Shown in pieces: positions 24,150 to 33,989 of a stretch of DNA of 64,000 nucleotides. The stretch comes from Opisthorchis felineus (taxonomy: Eukaryota > Platyhelminthes > Trematoda > Opisthorchiida > Opisthorchiidae). The position numbers and the translations under genes were made by a program. Positions within the stretch are counted from its first letter, which is position 1. Each line of letters begins with the position of its first letter. The DNA lies in assembly GCA_004794785.1 (NCBI GenBank), contig SJOL01005888.1, forward strand, positions 307,363 through 371,362. The letters are read 5' to 3'. A model generated the notes under the pieces. It saw only the letters and a list, made by a program, of their open reading frames with translations, was not told the origin of the DNA and did no database searches.

Positions 24150-25950
24150 TCTGGCCCGCCGGCATTAGCATATTTAGCAGAGGAACCGCCGAGGGTATTA
24201 AATGTTTAGTGGGTGCCTGAAAGCAAGCCAAACGTAATGAAACGTTTATCGAACTCACGATGTATGCAAAGTCAGCAATTCGAAAGTTCGGACGATTTCC
24301 AGATGCTAACTTGACAACAGGCATTAGGCAGATACTGAGACGTGATTGGTCGCTGAGTTATCATTTTTGCGGGTGATGATCCTGCGGGTGATGATCCTCA
24401 GTTCAGAAGACCTGATAGACATAGACGGTACAAGAAAAGTTCCTTTTTGAGTCTACGGAGGCGTTTTGCATGCGTAGTTCCTGACGCTTTTTTCTCTTCC
24501 GTTTACAGATTCATTTTACTGTTCTCGAATTAGTTTGTCGCGTCATACTTCACGTTGGTCAGACCACCAGCATCATAGAGAGATTTCATGTTTTGAAGCT
24601 ACGTGCTCTATATTTCGGGGGCGGCAACTACATGGGAAAGTCTTAAGTTTACCAAATCAAGAACGGGCGAGCCTCGGGTCTCTTCCATTGAGCGAAATGG
24701 TCATGATGGATGAATGCTAGTGGCTGGTCAATCATGGATGACTTGCGGTTCGTGCATTGATCCAGCGTAGCTTGGCATTGCCCATCCAGTGGCCGCACTC
24801 GACCTGCGCAATTTTTTTGCAGAAAATGACAGTTTAACATGTGAATTCCTGGAAGATCTTCCGCCATGGCTGTCCACCAGTAAATTGTAGCTCAAAATCC
24901 ATCCACTGCGTTTGAATCCAGCACTACTTGGAAGCAGATGATGAACAGCACACAACTGCAAAACTCGGTCGTTTTATCTTGCGGACACGCTGAGCAGGCC
25001 AAAAAGCCGCGCTCTTGATGAACCGAACAGTACTTGTGCTCTAAATCCGCCAGGGCTAGACGTGCTTTCCAGAATTAGAGATACAGCTTTTCTTTGTATA
25101 TGTGAGCTGATAAACGAACATCTTAAAGGAGGCAATTTCTAGGGATGAAGTCGAGTAAGGAAACCCCAGCAGGGGAGCTGAGAGCTATACCATCGTCAGT
25201 GTGACCCGATGCGGCAGATGCAACAGCGTAGGTGTTGGGGTCTGGGTAACCAAGTGCTGGAAGCTCGACAACCGGGCATGGCCAATTTACGGACGCCTCG
25301 GAAAATCAGGTAATATCTTTCAGCAAATTGTCGGTAGTTCGCGCCAGAGAACTTTGTTGGCCGATTTGCTTTAACGTTCACAACCTTGATGTAGTGATAA
25401 TAAAAGAACCACACGTGAAGGGCGGAAGCCAGCCGACAGGCATAACTGGCGTCATAACGTTGGTCACTTTTTGCGTTCACGTTTGACTTGTTTGTGGCTA
25501 GGATCTACAGAAGGGTAATTGCTTAATGGGAGCGGGCCGGGATGTAAGTCTGAGGACAAGCCTGGGGTGTTAGCAGTGGTTAGTTTCTGTTTATCTGCCT
25601 CGCCGCATGCGGCAGGTAAGGCAACCCGGCAGATGAACCCATGCGAAGGCCGATGCAGCACGAAATTACTAGTATATGTGCGGTTAGTGGTAGCATGTGG
25701 GGGCGCCCGAAAATGGACAAGAGAATAAATACGGTATCAGCCAGAGAGTTCGGCCAAAAAGAAAGTCCGTCCTTGAAGAGCAGTTATAGAGGAAACCGTC
25801 ATCAAATTTTTACAAACCAACACCAGCAGGATCCAGTGAGCGTGATAATCGGAAACATCGATAAGTGACCGACGTGGCAAAAATGAGTCTGCGGGTGCCA
25901 GAATGCCAGCCTACAGTAAATGGCAACTCGTTAAGATTTTGCACAAACCA
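24150..25950. other. No recognisable gene
   Basis: Could contain the 5' part of the minus-strand gypsy element (gag start, leader), but nothing was recognised. A perfect 15-bp direct repeat GCGGGTGATGATCCT occurs twice near 24370-24402. Minus-strand frames 24961-24728 and 25480-25196 are unassigned. The last 300 bases hold the weakly conserved continuation of the 702-bp inverted repeat. Confidence 0.4.
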
Positions 25951-25951
25951 T

Positions 25952-26653
25952 CTCACCGGAGTAATGTCAACTCTCAATGACTGCTGACGTCCGTGAGTAG
26001 GCGGAAATAGTGATGCCACTAAAGAAGAAAAGGGAGAAGCATATGGGCAACGTTCTGAACCGCTGGTCACACCGACAGTGCTCAAAGTCTTTGTGATCAT
26101 GTCCACGGCCCTATACAAGCTAAAAACCTGACCAGCTTTCTGGTTGTTCCATACTCAGACAGACATCTTTCTCCGATTGACGAAATGCGTCCACGCACCG
26201 TCCGGAGGGAACCTAGCAAACGCCTTTGCCGTGCTTTTTGGGAATGGCCCAGGAGATATCTCGAGACTAGATACCTGAGGGGACTCCAGTGCCTGATTTG
26301 CTTCAAGCGTGTCCCACTCCGCCACAAAAAATCCGCTCAAAAGTCATTTGTCACTCGTCGGACGGTTCGGTGAACCTCACGCCGCGTTACTCGTCTTGAC
26401 TTCCGGACAGTCTGTGGGACCTACGTCAAATCGTTTCTTGTATACACCAACCGAGTTGCCTGTTCAAGACATGAGGTGCACATAGCTCTCACTGATTTTC
26501 CAGGTCAGAGCAATAGTTCTTATTTCTGGAAATTGGCGCATAGGATAACCTTCCTCCGACATTGTTCCACGCTGCATCTAGAACCCAGTTGAAATCACTT
26601 TTTGATGCCTTTTAGTGTGGGAAGCTTACAGCGTAGCACTGAGAAATTAAACA
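25952..26653 (-). repeat. 702-bp inverted repeat, right arm
   Basis: Reverse complement of 13455-14156 with two transitions and no indels. The arms are 11.8 kb apart. No terminal target duplication was found at either copy. Neither arm looks like an LTR with paired TG...CA ends. Confidence 0.9.
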
Positions 26654-26899
26654 GCAGCGCTCCCGCTTTCCCGTATTCTTTCAAGTTAGCGGAAGCTGAC
26701 GGCAGGAACGAGACCGACCCCATCCCTAGAATCCATGAATTCGGAAACGGCTGCCACAATGGCAACCATCTTCAGTATGCATAATGGTGGTGTCCCTGGA
26801 CAGGAAGGGCTCAGATGCAAGAGTTGCCACTCCATTGGAACCGCTTACTTCGATGCTAAGTTAGTCGCATCAACGCCCGATCAACCCAACTGCTACCTG

Positions 26900-27230
26900 A
26901 TTGGTTAGGATAGCAGGTCACTCACCCCTGCAGCACCAAGTGCAAATCTGATTGGCCGAATTTCTGGCCCCAACACTCATTCGTGTTTTTGAATTAGCCG
27001 GAAGCCAGCTGGCACGGCCATGTACAGTTGGTTTCTTAGTTCCTAGGATATTATTTTCTTGCTGTTCAAATGTGACGCGATATACATTTGTTTTTGCCAT
27101 GTCTCTCGGTGCCTTGCGTGATCGACTCCTGGCGGTTCCTCTGCTGAAAACGCCGGCTGGATTGGTTGGTTCAGACCCAGTGTTGAGCTGAGGCGTAAGA
27201 GTTATTACACCAGCTCAATCCGTCTGCTTT
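26900..27230. other. No recognisable gene
   Basis: Unassigned sequence between the inverted repeat and the LINE endonuclease relic. One open frame (26952-27191, plus) shows no family resemblance. Confidence 0.4.
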
Positions 27231-27232
27231 TA

Positions 27233-27679
27233 GTGCCGGCATATGTCCCAAAGGAGTACAGTTCTGGCATAAAAGGACACTTTTTGTGGAGCTTTACTTG
27301 GGCTCATTCTTTGCGCGAGAACGGCTTCAACTTCGAGGAACATATGAATGTACAACTCGGTCGTCTGAGCCTATTGGAATCACATATGGGTGGCCGATTT
27401 AGAGTACATGTCCTCCATAAGGACAACGAAAAGCCACCCAGTTACCTGCTGACCATCACCTGTTTCCGGTCAGCACAAGTTTTCAACAAGTGCAAATCAA
27501 CCGTGTGCCCTATTGGGTCTCGTGACTGCCAGTTACCGGTCGGTTCAAGACTGTCGTCCCTGCCTTGGCATAACTTGATTCCGATCATGCTAGATCGCAA
27601 GCGCACCTTCCAAACCAACAAGAAGTATGCCAATCCTCTATCTTCGGAGAACTACCATAGCCCAGCAGTGTCACTCTAA
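27233..27679 (+). pseudogene. RTE-like LINE endonuclease (EEP) fragment
   Basis: A 148-codon open frame. Residues around 35-60 (MNVQLGRLSLLESHMGGRFR) correspond to the EEP block DLDAQAGRLSASETHLGGQHG found intact-length at 33.6 kb. The block then shifts frame (LFPVST near 27460). The metal-binding GDxN is eroded. It is a decayed copy of LINE family B, plus orientation, with no RT attached. Confidence 0.5.
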
Positions 27680-27884
27680 GCTGGCTCAACTTCTCTCTGC
27701 AGCGAACCAAGGCTGTAATGGTAACGAGCACTCGCTTGGGGTTCAAAGGGTTATTTGGTCAAATCCCTGGGAACCGAATACTTTGACGTGTGAGGGCGAT
27801 TTTGAGAAGGACGAAAACCAGTAATATTACTCGTTTAGTACATTTGTATTTAACACTTATCTCGTTATCTTTTGACCTTGCTGC

Positions 27885-29340
27885 ATGCCATCATCATCAC
27901 TATCAGCTGTAAAAACCGTTGTACAGTGGTTATAGCTGCCACAGTTTTGTTCACCGATGATTTGGGGAGGCGGGGTAGGTAGCTGCACATTGGAGGCGGG
28001 AGCTGACATAATTGATGCGTAAATACAGGGTTTTCAGTGGACTTTTAAGTGGGGCGATTGGGAAGAAAGCTGTGTATTGAAGGCGATCGCTTGGATTCAC
28101 GAGCGCCATTGAGGGTGCGACTGGGCCATGTCTGACAATGTCTCTACTCATTGGTGTGTTATTGTTATTGTTTGACCTCCCCTAGCTCGTTTCCACCCTT
28201 CGCGTGGTTGTGCGAAAGGAGCCGTTCGAGGAAGTCGGTCGACTGGCATACGGAGCACGTGGCCAAGCCAGCGCAACCTATGCAGTGTGATCAGTTCATG
28301 TATCGTGGGTGAGATATTCCGAAAACCATTCGACGTACTTCAGCATTGCTGATACGGTGTTCCCGCCAGACTCGGGCAATGCTCCGAAGACATCGATAGT
28401 CAAACACAAAACCTTTTGACGTCCTCGGCGCACAGCGGATACCTTTCTGATTCGTATAGTAATATGGAGCGCACCGCATCGTTGTAAACTCGATCCTTGA
28501 CAGATAAGCTGATGTCACGTCTACGCCACAGGTTATTCCGGTTTCACAAAAGCTGCTCTGGCCTTCCCAATTCTGACGGAATTATCATCTTTCGCGAGAC
28601 CACGGGGACTGACAGCTGCCCAGGTAGACAAATTTGCCTACTACCTCAATCGGCTCATCCGCAAGCATGGGGTAGGGTTGATCCTCCACAGTCTTGCAGT
28701 AGCACTTTACACTTTGCAGGTGTGAAGCGCATGCCAAACTGTGGCGCAGGATTATTTAGATTATTTAATATTGTGTGTATTACCACGGCGTCAGATTCAG
28801 GAAGAGCTGTCGTCTGCGTACTCGACATCTGTGATCGGACGCCTCGGTAGCACTTCAACCCCACAGGCATTGGAGGCTGATAGTGAGTTTTCCATAATCG
28901 TATCGATGACAAAGTTGAAGAGGAAAGGCGAAAGAGGCCAGCCCTGCCTGACAACACTTGATGTGGTGAACTCAGGCTAGAGTTTCTCATAGACCTTCGT
29001 ATGTCCGCGGGATTTGGTGTGCAGTACCCTAAGGAGGGTCAAGAATTTATGGGGGAAACCTTTGCTCCATAGACACTGCCATAGTGCCTGACGGTCCACA
29101 GAGTCAAAGGCAGCATTCAAGTCAAGGAACGCAACCATTGTTGGTTGCTGGAAGCAGTGTCGCTGTTCCGGAATCTGTCGGAGGATGAATATTTGATCGA
29201 TGTATCCTTTGCAGGATGGAACCCAACTTGGTTTTCACGGATCTGTCTCTCCCTGTGTTCAGTTAACCTTCGATGGATAAGACCAGAAAGCACCTTCGAT
29301 GCCACAGCTACCAGGCAGCTGCATGTTCTGTTGTGAGCAC
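27885..29340 (-). mobile_element. RTE-like LINE family A, RT and 3' UTR, 5'-truncated
   Basis: On the minus strand the reading runs from the RT fingers at 29305 (KVLSGLIHRRLTEHRE, RENQVGFHP) through LDLNAAFDSVDRQ-like sequence near 29110, PEFTTSSG.RQG..LSPF near 28950, and VEYADD near 28840 with an intact catalytic YADD. An immediate frameshift follows; the thumb resumes as AVVIHTILNNLNN and FGMRFTPAKCK. The C-terminal region is at 28500-28290 (CLRSIARVWREHR). The 3' UTR down to about 27885 matches 37690-37930. Elements of this class encode EEP plus RT. No endonuclease was found for this copy. Several frameshifts and stops make it inactive. Confidence 0.8.
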
Positions 29341-29804
29341 GACACGCTTGCTAATTAGACACCGCATTTATTTGTTCAGACGCCGTGAAGTTGGATGGTG
29401 AGACTACCATCGGACGCAGTCAGTCATCCGGTACGTATGCCTTAGTGACCTTAAGGCTGCAGGCGTTAGCCTCATCCTGCTGCAACATGTTTTGAGAAAT
29501 TATTGAGAAAAGCTTCCGAAGTTGCGCTACACAATTTCTTTGGTTTGCCACCTTTAACCGACCGTAGCCTCTAGTCTCAAACGTCACGTGCCTTCCCTAT
29601 GTGCCTATCTTGGCCATCATGGCGCCACCGGTGGCGTGTTTACCGGGTGGATCAAGGATGGCAGAATGTGGAGCCGTGCCAGTGACATTCATAGATGTCT
29701 GTCCGACTTTTCCGGTGCGATCAAATGACCAGTGGATATCGTCGAGGTCGCTAGTACTGATTGATGTCAGGCAATTTATACCAGCAGATAACGAGTACGA
29801 TGGT

Positions 29805-29922
29805 GAATAATAATGAATAATGGTGATTCAGTTGTATCACGCTTTCGGTATCCAGCTGTCATACCACCTGCAGGAAGCGCGAGGGACAAGATACTGCCAG
29901 GTTGCTTAAACCTAGACAATGG
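29805..29922 (-). mobile_element. tRNA-SINE family 1, 3' part
   Basis: Minus strand reads GTCTAGG...GCAACCTGGCAGTATC...CGCGCTTCCTGCAGGTGGTATG...CAGCTGGATACCGAAAG and ends in an AT-rich tail. The tRNA-like head (A and B boxes) is missing, so it is 5'-truncated. Confidence 0.6.
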
Positions 29923-30029
29923 TGTAAGCAAAGAATGAAAGCTCACATGATGGAGGAAGTCTTTGTCACCGGAAACTGTCGTGCCGTATACCATTCAATA
30001 CGGTCGACTGGCCAAAAGACAGCAATGGC

Positions 30030-31150
30030 CATTGAAACGAAAAATGAAAAGATGTCTTGACCATTCACGCTCAAGTTGCTGACTGGGAAGTTTGGCCGAA
30101 CACTTGGAAAAAAAGTTTTACGGACCTCCTGCAGCAGCCCTTGGAGGCAGTACACGCGGGTGAACGGAAAGTAAACCCTAATAACCTGTCAAGACCGTCC
30201 CTTATAAAACATGAGAAGGCACCGGGAACGGCTGATTTTTATCCAGCTGTTTTCAAAGAAGGCGGAGAATCCTTGGTTACCCAGCTGCCTGCAGTATGGG
30301 GTATTTAGACAGTCATTTCTATCTTCCACCGTTGTATTAGCCTGGTAGCCGTGACATCCAAGGTTCTTTCTAGAAGGTCAAGTGAACACAGAGAGGCAGA
30401 TCCGTGAAAACTAATCTGAGTCCCGTTCCGCGACCACATATTCTCCCTCTGACAGTTTCTGAAACAACAGTACTACTTCCGGAAACCAACCGTCATGGTT
30501 TGTCATGACTTGAAAACTGTCTTTGATTCTGGGGACCGTCAGGCTCTATGGTAGTGTCCTTGGAGCAAAAGTGCTCCTCGTAAATTCTTGACCCTCCTTA
30601 CAATGCTACAAGCCAACTCCTGTGGACGCGTGAGGATCTACGGTAAGCTCTCCCCTGAGTTCACTACATCAAGTGGTATCAAACAAGGCTGTCCTTTTTC
30701 CCCTTTCTTCAACTCCTCATTGATACCATTGATTTCGTTTTCAGCTTCTAATGCGTGTGGGATGGAAATGCTCCGAAAACGTCCGCTTATAAATATCGAG
30801 TACGCAGATGACATAGCTCTTCTTGAGTCTAGTTCTATCGTAATGCAGGCGATATTAAACAATCTAAGTAATCCTATCTCATGGTTTCGATTGTGCTTTA
30901 CACCTGAGAAGTGTAGAATGCTCCCGTAAGACTGAGTGGTCTTGAACCTGAACCTCGTACTTGCGGACGAACCGATTAAAGTAGTAGACAAATCTGTTTA
31001 CTTAGGTGGCGGTATAGGGCCCGATGGTCTAGCCGAAGACAATATTTCCCTCCGGACTGGGAAGACCAGAGCAGCTTTTGTGAACCTGCATCACCTGTGG
31101 CACAGATATCATCATCTTGGACGGAATAACATCAGTGTTCAACACTGATG
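30030..31150 (+). mobile_element. RTE-like LINE family A, linker and RT
   Basis: Plus-strand frames give the pre-RT linker at 30057-30308 (WPNTWKKSFTDLL, then EKAPGTADFYPAVF, the 'KAPG.DG.P.E..K' block). RT palm follows with FRKPTVMVCHDLKTVFDSGDRQALW near 30480-30550 and PEFTTSSGIKQGCPFSPF at 30655-30705. An intact catalytic box IEYADDIALL sits near 30797-30830. The thumb reads ILNNLSNP, LCFTPEKCR, and a last block (SVYLGGGIGPDGLAED) lies at 30990-31035. Stops at 30929 and elsewhere break it. It ends against the 3' end of a minus-strand family B element near 31150-31170. Confidence 0.8.
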
Positions 31151-31159
31151 CTTCCCTGC

Positions 31160-33640
31160 CGTACAACCTTAATTTGTTTGAAAGCCCTACTTTGAAGAAA
31201 AATAAAAATGGACGGGTAAGGGACCTAATGCTAGCTTGCTACAATCATTCCGAGGTGCCTACACTTCCAGACACTCATTCAGGCAAGGAACTGACAACAA
31301 GAACGCCATCGACATCGACTGTCAGCCATATCTTGCAGCGTCTCCAACCAGGCGCAGTCGAAATCACGCGCTCCCTATCCTGGAAGGCGAGTCGCACCGA
31401 CAGCACCCAGACTTTCCGTAATATCTTTCATACCCCTCAATCACCTCTGCTTCTGCCACTTTGACTTGGGTACGGAAAACAGCTTTCTTCAGCAGACGAT
31501 GGTTCGGCATGCGTGATACATGGCCTAACTAACGCAGCTTCTGATGCTGGGCACCTTCTTCGATGGAAGTCCCCGTTGCCCAACCGAAAACTTGCTTTCT
31601 AACTGCCTCGGATTCGTGGCACTAACTCACGAGCTGTGGCCCTGAGAAAGCGGTTGTGAAACACCTGAAGGCGTTTCAGTTCCGCTGCTCGAACAGGCCA
31701 AGCCTAACACCCATACAACAAAACAGCCCGTGTTGTAGCCTGATACACACGTCCATTGAGATTCAGGGATATGTCGCTTTGCCGCCATAGGTTTCTCAAA
31801 TTGGCAAGCGTGTCCCGAGCCTTACAGATTCACACATTGACTTCATCGATCACACTACAATCGGAACTAATACAACCTCCAAGCTGCGTAAAACGCTCCA
31901 CAACTTCGAGTGCTTCTCCCTGGATTGTAAGCGGTGTGCTCAGCGATTGCATGTCCACGAGCATGACCTTACACCTCTTGGGTGCAAAACGCAGGCCAAA
32001 GGGCGGCATGAGTTTGGTCATTTCATTCAGAAACACACGTGCCTTCTCTTCGAACACGAGAACGATGTCGTCCGTATATTCCAGATAGGCAAGTTTTTCG
32101 TCAGAAGCTATTCAAACACCAGGCTTTTGAAGGCTCTTCGGCGTTCATCTCATTTCCCCGTTGATCACGAAATGAAATAGGAATAGAGAGTCGGCATCCT
32201 TAATGGACACTTTGTTTACGGAAGCTTTTGGAGAGCTTTGTATACTCTCATGCACCCTGGGCATTCCTTGCTGAAAAAGCGTGTTAAGGAGAACAGGCCA
32301 GTCAACTGTTGTGCGTGTCCCTTGGAAATCCAGGACTACTAAAATAGTGGGTCGTTTATACGTATGGCGTTGCCCTAGTATCCGGCGGAGTGTGAAGACT
32401 TGGCGAACGCAACCCCTACCAGGCCGGAATCTTGCTTGCTGCCCTCGAGCCAATCCTCACGGGCCACCATGAGGCAGTGAAGCCTAAGTGACGCCGAGTC
32501 TCGTTACGACTAGGGTTAAGCTATTCTCCTTGGACCCAACAAGGGCCCCTTAAGAATGGACACCGATTCTCCCCAGTTGCCTGGAACACTTTCCTTTTAT
32601 CGGATGCAGGCAAGTAGATCAGTGAAGCACTGGCTGAGGGCTTCACCCCCATCTTTGGACAATGCGGGTTGGAGGTCATCCAGACCAGGAGTTCGTTGGC
32701 GCTCGAGAGAACATATGCAGTCACAAACCTCCTAGACCATGGAGGTTCTAGGTTCACCGTTCAGGGTTTCACTTCAGCTGTAGGATCACAATAAGTGGCA
32801 GCGCGTGGCCGTGAGGATTGTTGTTTAAAGTGCTTTCAAAACGCCCTTTACTGAGGATGGTGGCGCCGCTTTGGTCCTTGAGAGTTTCGCTCACAGCCGG
32901 TTACCGGGGGCCGGTTGCATGGATCATTTGGAACAATCTTCGAGCACTCCCGGCTTTCTTGGCCTCTTCCATTACCCTGGCCTTCCGTTTCCACGAGGCT
33001 TCACGGTTGGCCCGCACGCTCACTGTTACTTGATGTCTGACAATTCGTCAAAGTATGTTCGGGAACGTTTCTCTGAGATTCAAGTAGTGTCACTTCTATC
33101 TGATATCCAGTGCTTGAGCTGTGCCATAAGCAAAGATGTGAAGATCTCGCTCCAGCACAAATTGGCATCCGACGGCGGAGCAGTTAGAAAAGGGCCCAGA
33201 GGAGGATTCTGATCAATTCGTCCAACTTCGGTATCTGCCGGTCTCTCAGTTACTAAGAGGAACTAGAAAAGTAAGTGACTCTAGACGACCGCATGGTCAG
33301 AATCCCCAAGTGTGTTCCAAAACGGGCGGCAGTGAGTTATTGATCTGCTTCGTCCGTAACTGATTGCGACATGATCAATTCTGGTTCGTGGCTGGTACGC
33401 TGTTGAAGGGCACCATGTGGCCGGACGGCTTTGGTTATTCCGAAGCTCAGCACTACATAAAAACATTTTGCGGGCAGCACCTAGCTGAAATAGTCGTTCA
33501 CCATTGTCCGTACGTACCGAGTCCAAGCCATGTTGACCACCTAAATGAGTCTCAGATGCGCTAAGCCTGCCCGCTTGTGCATCCAAATCTTCGGCAACAA
33601 AAACGATATCTGAGTTGTTAGTTATCATAACATGGCATTC
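31160..33640 (-). mobile_element. RTE-like LINE family B, endonuclease plus RT, nearly full length
   Basis: Minus strand, 5' to 3'. The EEP endonuclease at 33628-33281 has DLDAQAGRLSAS (GDLNAQ in active relatives), TRIDHVAISYG and a preserved DSDHAVV. A linker occupies about 33200-32800. RT fingers and palm are at 32453-32145 (ARFRPGRGCVRQVFTLR, VVLDFQG). The catalytic box near 32085 reads YTDDIVLVF in place of YADD. The thumb is at 32057-31830 (PPFGLRFAPKRCK, RFTQLGGCI). The C-terminal region and 3' UTR run down to about 31160. It is frameshifted in several places. The layout of EEP, RT and a C-terminal Cys/His region is that of RTE-type elements. Confidence 0.8.
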
Positions 33641-33689
33641 AAAGCATCATGAAACTTGACTTTGATGATGTCACTTACAGTCGGCTGAG

Positions 33690-33975
33690 GTATGAGCACA
33701 CACGACAAACAAATAGTGGTCAAGTCCATCATCATCGCCGGAAACAGCAACGTCAGCATTCACACTGATGCTTCACTGTCGTGTAACCATAAAGTTCAGC
33801 TAACTATCGAAATACACTCATTCGTATACCAGTTTGGTTTTGACAGGAGACTTACCTGGAACATAGCTGAATCTCTTGGGGACTGCGCCTACCTGATGAA
33901 CCTTAAGAAGGGAGAAACCCGTCGTGGACTGTCGAAGATTTTTCAACAACCTTATGAGTAGTGTATTCAGCTAAG
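33690..33975 (+). repeat. Dispersed repeat shared with 55.5 kb
   Basis: GGGGACTGCGCCTACCTGATGA..CT.AAGAAGGG.GAAACC through CAACCTTATGAGTAGTGT closely matches 55596-55683. The upstream part (33725-33785, CATCATCATCGCC... CACACTGATGCTTCACTG) matches LINE 3'-end motifs at 3308 and 31125. The repeat is of unknown class. Confidence 0.5.
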
Positions 33976-33989
33976 TATATTTAAAGCCT

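Noticed and set aside
24360..24405. CRISPR-like or regulatory tandem repeat
   Set aside because: Only two copies of a 15-bp unit, adjacent and without spacers, in a eukaryotic setting.
13455..26653. The 702-bp inverted arms as terminal inverted repeats of a Maverick/Polinton-type element
   Set aside because: The size would fit, but no protein-primed polymerase, integrase, ATPase or capsid-like frame was found inside. The interior is a patchwork of other elements, and homology continues past the arm ends.
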